A stretch of 64,000 nucleotides of DNA. Origin: Kribbella amoyensis. GTDB lineage: Bacteria; Actinomycetota; Actinomycetes; Propionibacteriales; Kribbellaceae. The notes under the pieces were generated by a model. It had not been told where the DNA came from. It saw nothing but the letters and a program-made list of their open reading frames with translations, and did no database searches. The stretch covers positions 5,084,001 through 5,148,000 of the forward strand of contig NZ_VIVK01000001.1 of the NCBI RefSeq assembly GCF_007828865.1. The letters are read 5' to 3'. Below, one piece after another: positions 60,615 through 64,000 of this stretch (positions within the stretch are counted from its first letter, which is position 1; the number at the start of each line of letters is the position of its first letter). Made by a program: the position numbers and the translations under genes.

Positions 60615-63344
60615 GTGGCTGCAGAGACCAATACGACGACGATGACCAAGGACCCGACGGCCGGCGACGGACCGAGGCCGCGGATCCTGCTGCTGGACGG
60701 GCACTCGCTCGCGTACCGGGCGTTCTACGCGCTGCCGGTGGAGAACTTCTCCACCACGACGGGTCAGCACACCAACGCGGTGTACGGGTTCACCTCGATG
60801 CTGATCAACATGTTGCGCGACGAGCAGCCGACGCACGTCTGCGTGGCGTTCGACGTGTCCCGCAAGACGTTCCGCTCCGAGCAGTACGCGGAGTACAAGG
60901 CCGGCCGGTCGAAGTCGCCGGACGAGTTCAAGGGACAGGTCTCGCTGGTCAAGGAGGTGCTGGAGGCGCTCCGGATCCCGACCACCGAGATCGACGGCTG
61001 GGAGGCCGACGACATCATCGCCACGCTCGCGACGCAGGCGTCCGGGCAGGGCTTCGAGGTGCTGATCAGCAGCGGCGACCGGGACGCGTTCCAACTCGTC
61101 AGCGACGACGTGACGGTGCTGTACCCGAAGCGTGGCGTGTCCGAGATCGCCCGGATGGACCCGGCCGCGATCGAGGACAAGTACGGCGTCACCCCGCGGC
61201 TGTACCCGGATCTGGCCGCGTTGGTGGGGGAGACCAGCGACAACCTGCCGGGCGTGCCCGGGGTCGGCCCGAAGACGGCGGCCAAGTGGCTGAACCAGTT
61301 CGGCTCGCTGAACGACGTGGTCGACCGGGTGAACGAGATCAAGGGCAAGGCCGGCGAGTCCTTGCGCGAGCACCTGTCCGACGTGATCCGGAACCGGCAG
61401 ATCAACGAGCTGGTCCGCGACCTCAGCCTGGACGTCACAGTCGACGACCTGGCTCGCCAGCCGTGGGACCGGGACAAGGTGCACACGCTGTTCGACAGCC
61501 TGGAGTTCCGCGTACTCCGCGAGCGGCTCGTCGCCGAGCACGAGCAGGTGGACGAGACCGTCGAGCAGGGGTTCGAGCTGCAGGGCGCGCAGCTGAAGCC
61601 GGGCGAGGTGGCCGGCTGGCTGAAGGAGAACGTCAGCTCCGGCGACCGGGTCGGCGTCGCGGTGCAGGGTCACTGGGGCCGCGGGACCGGGGAGATCACC
61701 GGGCTCGCGCTGGCCACCACGACCGGCGCGGCGGCCTGGTTCGACCCGGCCACGCTGACCCCCGACGACGACGCGGCCTGGCAGGCCTGGCTCGCGGATC
61801 CCGCGCAGCCCAAGGTGCTGCACGACGCGAAGGGCCCGCTGCTCGGGTTCCTGGAGCGCGGCTGGATCCTGGCCGGACTGACCTCGGACACCGAGCTCTC
61901 GGCGTACCTGGTGCGCCCCGACCAGCGCTCGTACGACCTGGCCGACCTGACCGTGCGGTACCTGCGTCGCGAGTTGCGCACCGAGGACGTCGCCGAGGGC
62001 CAGCTCAGCTTCGACGATGTCGAGGGCGGGCCGGCCGCGGACGCCACGATGCTGCGCGCCCGCGCGATCGCGGACCTGGCCGACACCCTTGACGCCGAGC
62101 TGGAGAAGCAGGCCGGGACGGCGTTGCTGGCCGACGTGGAGCTGCCGCTGATCGACGTGATCGCCGGGATGGAGCGGGACGGCATCGCGGTCGACCGGGA
62201 GTACCTGCAGCACCTCGAGGAGCGGTTCGCGACCGGGGTCCGGGAGGCGGCCACCTCGGCGTACGAAGTGATCGGCAAGGAGATCAACCTCGGCTCGCCG
62301 AAGCAGCTGCAGGTGGTGCTGTTCGACGAGCTGCAGATGCCGAAGACCAAGCGCACCAAGACCGGGTACACGACCGACGCGGACTCGCTGCAGGCGTTGT
62401 TCGAGAAGACCGAGCACCCGTTCCTGGCGTACCTGCTGGCGCACCGGGACGCGACCCGGCTGCGGCAGACGGTCGAGGGGCTGCTGAAGACGATCAGCCC
62501 GAAGGACGCCCGGATCCACACCACGTTCAACCAGACGATCGCGGCGACCGGGCGGCTCAGCTCGACCGACCCGAACCTGCAGAACATCCCGATCCGGACC
62601 GAGGAGGGCCGCCGGATCCGCGAGGCGTTCGTCGTCGGCGCCGGGTTCGAGGCGCTGATGTCGGCCGACTACAGCCAGATCGAGATGCGGATCATGGCGC
62701 ACGTGTCGGAGGACGAGGGGCTGATCTCGGCGTTCAACTCCGGCGAGGACTTCCACTCGGTGACGGCCGCGCGGGTGTTCTCGGTCGAGGCCGCCGACGT
62801 GACCCAGGAGCAGCGCGCCAAGATCAAGGCGATGAACTACGGCCTGGCGTACGGGCTGTCGGCGTACGGGCTGAGCCAGCAGCTGAAGATCGGCGTGGAC
62901 GAGGCCAAGGGCCTGATGGACGAGTACTTCGAGCGCTTCGGCGGCGTCCGCGACTATCTGCGCAGCATCGTCGGCGACGCCAGCAAGAGCGGGTACACCG
63001 AGACCATCCTGGGCCGCCGGCGCTACCTGCCGGACCTGACCAGCGAGAACCGGCAGCGCCGCGAGATGGCCGAGCGGATGGCGCTGAACGCGCCGATCCA
63101 GGGGTCGGCCGCGGACGTCATCAAGATGGCGATGCTCAAGGTCGACGCGTCGCTGCGGACGTCCGGCCTGAAGTCGCGGATGCTGCTCCAGGTCCACGAC
63201 GAACTGGTCTTCGAGATCGCCCCGGGCGAGCGCGACGAGCTGGAGAAGCTGGTCCGCCACGACATGGGCGCAGCGGTCGAGATGGCCGTCCCGCTCGACG
63301 TCTCCGTCGGCGTCGGCCGCACCTGGCACGAGGCCGCGCACTGA
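60615..63344 (+). CDS. polA: DNA polymerase I
   Basis: 909 aa. The 5'-3' nuclease domain (about 23-310) has LLLDGHSLAYRAFYAL, WEADDIIATLA and SSGDRDAFQL. The middle 3'-5' exonuclease domain is degenerate: the DxE start motif is replaced by ALATTTGAAAWFD, so proofreading is probably absent, as in other actinobacterial and Thermus enzymes. The polymerase domain is complete: motif A DYSQIE (D685), motif B RAKIKAMNYGLAYGLSAYG, motif C VHDE (D862). GTG start. Confidence 0.96.
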   Translation: MAAETNTTTMTKDPTAGDGPRPRILLLDGHSLAYRAFYALPVENFSTTTGQHTNAVYGFTSMLINMLRDEQPTHVCVAFDVSRKTFRSEQYAEYKAGRSKSPDEFKGQVSLVKEVLEALRIPTTEIDGWEADDIIATLATQASGQGFEVLISSGDRDAFQLVSDDVTVLYPKRGVSEIARMDPAAIEDKYGVTPRLYPDLAALVGETSDNLPGVPGVGPKTAAKWLNQFGSLNDVVDRVNEIKGKAGESLREHLSDVIRNRQINELVRDLSLDVTVDDLARQPWDRDKVHTLFDSLEFRVLRERLVAEHEQVDETVEQGFELQGAQLKPGEVAGWLKENVSSGDRVGVAVQGHWGRGTGEITGLALATTTGAAAWFDPATLTPDDDAAWQAWLADPAQPKVLHDAKGPLLGFLERGWILAGLTSDTELSAYLVRPDQRSYDLADLTVRYLRRELRTEDVAEGQLSFDDVEGGPAADATMLRARAIADLADTLDAELEKQAGTALLADVELPLIDVIAGMERDGIAVDREYLQHLEERFATGVREAATSAYEVIGKEINLGSPKQLQVVLFDELQMPKTKRTKTGYTTDADSLQALFEKTEHPFLAYLLAHRDATRLRQTVEGLLKTISPKDARIHTTFNQTIAATGRLSSTDPNLQNIPIRTEEGRRIREAFVVGAGFEALMSADYSQIEMRIMAHVSEDEGLISAFNSGEDFHSVTAARVFSVEAADVTQEQRAKIKAMNYGLAYGLSAYGLSQQLKIGVDEAKGLMDEYFERFGGVRDYLRSIVGDASKSGYTETILGRRRYLPDLTSENRQRREMAERMALNAPIQGSAADVIKMAMLKVDASLRTSGLKSRMLLQVHDELVFEIAPGERDELEKLVRHDMGAAVEMAVPLDVSVGVGRTWHEAAH

Positions 63345-63374
63345 CGAAGCACGGAGAGCACGACCTTCGGTCAC

Positions 63375-63407
63375 CCGGCTGAAGCGGCGGTGACCCGCTT
63401 CAGCCGG
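63375..63407. terminator. Bidirectional terminator between polA and the NUDIX gene
   Basis: A perfect 13-bp stem (63375-63387 with 63395-63407) with a 7-nt loop. The right arm contains the stop codon of the convergent NUDIX gene (63400-63402). Confidence 0.8.
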
Positions 63408-63876
63408 TGGTGGCGAAGACGGGCAGGAGGTCGTCGCGGCGGGCGTTGGCGATACAGCGCTCCTCGCGGTCGGTCAGGGCCGGGCGGTCGGTGAGCGGGT
63501 ACCAGCCGACCTCGAGGGACTCGTCGTCGTTCACGCGAGCTTCGCCGCCGAGCGGGTGCAGGCGGAAGCAGAGGTCGAGGTACTGGACCTGGTCGCCGTT
63601 CGGATAGGTGTGCGGAGGCAACGACTCGAAGCTGACCAGCCGGTCGACGGCGGCCTCGACTGCGGTCTCCTCGCGGATCTCGCGGACGATCGCGACCGCG
63701 GGCTCCTCACCTGGCTCGAGGATGCCGGCCGGAAGACTCCAGCGGCCGTCGTCGGCGCGCCGGACCAGCAGGATCCGCTCGGCGTCGTCGAGCACCACCG
63801 CGGTGATCCCCGGCAGCCAGAGCGGATCGTGACCGATCTTCTCCCGGAGCTGCAGGATGAACTTCGGAGTCGCCAT
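63400..63876 (-). CDS. NUDIX hydrolase
   Basis: 158 aa. The NUDIX box is complete: GILEPGEEPAVAIVREIREE followed by TAVEA. The N terminus FILQLREKIGHDPLWLPGITAVV and the C-terminal half fit the actinobacterial MutT-like group that hydrolyses nucleoside diphosphate derivatives. The substrate is unknown. A TAGGCT box lies 7 nt before the ATG on the minus strand, another leaderless-type start. Confidence 0.9.
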   Translation of the reverse strand: MATPKFILQLREKIGHDPLWLPGITAVVLDDAERILLVRRADDGRWSLPAGILEPGEEPAVAIVREIREETAVEAAVDRLVSFESLPPHTYPNGDQVQYLDLCFRLHPLGGEARVNDDESLEVGWYPLTDRPALTDREERCIANARRDDLLPVFATTG

Positions 63877-64000
63877 GCCCCGCAGCCTAGTGCTCCAGCC
63901 ACGCCGGGGTAGAGCCCTGGCCGAAGTCGGCGGTGCTGCGCCGAGCCCTTCCGCATCGAGCAGTTGTGTGCAATCCTCCCGGATTATCCGTAGATCCTAT
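63877..64000. other. Window end, upstream of the NUDIX gene
   Basis: The last 124 bases contain the putative NUDIX promoter (TAGGCT, complement of 63884-63889). I see no other feature. Confidence 0.4.

Noticed and set aside
60069-63374. Long antisense open frame across polA joined to the thioesterase
   Set aside because: Only the last 147 codons (from 60512 down) have a family pattern and a ribosome site; the rest is opposite polA and has shadow composition.

Overview
The window is very GC-rich, uses many GTG starts, and carries actinobacterial marker families: a HGxxPAAW small membrane protein, the trp-operon membrane protein family TIGR02234, a TIGR03085 protein and an ANTAR response regulator of the PdtaR type. 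The gene order hisF ... hisI-trpE-trpC-trpB-trpA-lgt ... gltBD ... pyk ... pdtaR-liv operon ... polA is the conserved chromosomal backbone of soil actinomycetes. A Kribbella-like nocardioidaceous organism is my best guess from general resemblance; I could not run any search. ACC deaminase and a secreted GH43 enzyme fit a soil or plant-associated life.

Layout. 1-4116: the end of an operon (HAD-IB phosphatase, zinc dehydrogenase, LarA-like protein, acyltransferase) with no obvious named pathway. 4117-29075: an accessory-looking stretch between hisF and hisI. It holds two MarR regulators with a 14-TM drug exporter, an ArsR/MFS pair, an ECF sigma factor with a membrane partner, a PBP4-type carboxypeptidase, a GH43 enzyme, a membrane phosphodiesterase, a metallo-beta-lactamase/DedA pair, a heterodimeric ABC exporter, a cysteine-free HesB-like protein, a DUF559-like protein, GNAT enzymes and a membrane dipeptidase. 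Every short-repeat array I found lies in this stretch. 29176-38600: the hisI-trp operon, then a SCO1/MauE/DsbA redox trio, lgt and a VIT1-type transporter. 38711-40749: an NTF2-like gene remnant, ACC deaminase and a phosphotransferase. 41001-50241: gltB-gltD, a membrane metallophosphoesterase, and pyk ending in a strong terminator. 50255-51803: a tRNA with a Leu (CAA) anticodon but no long variable arm, flanked by two divergent HTH-LAGLIDADG genes, one intact and one decayed. 51829-64000: pdtaR, the livKHMGF uptake operon, a DUF554 protein, GNAT, a thioesterase, polA and a NUDIX hydrolase.

Regulation visible in the sequence. About nine genes have a -10-like hexamer 6-8 nt before the start codon and no convincing Shine-Dalgarno, which suggests leaderless mRNAs. 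The second MarR gene has two matching 17-bp operator copies in inverted orientation over its promoter. Strong hairpins close most transcription units.

Most unusual signals: (1) a dispersed palindromic element, GACTTTGTGCGC-N37-GCGCACAAAGTC, found at several loci with an almost constant 49-nt offset between arms; (2) the short-armed tRNA-Leu-like gene flanked by HTH-LAGLIDADG paralogs; (3) the LarA-like/acyltransferase operon; (4) an ABC exporter pair with textbook complementary degeneration of one ATP site.
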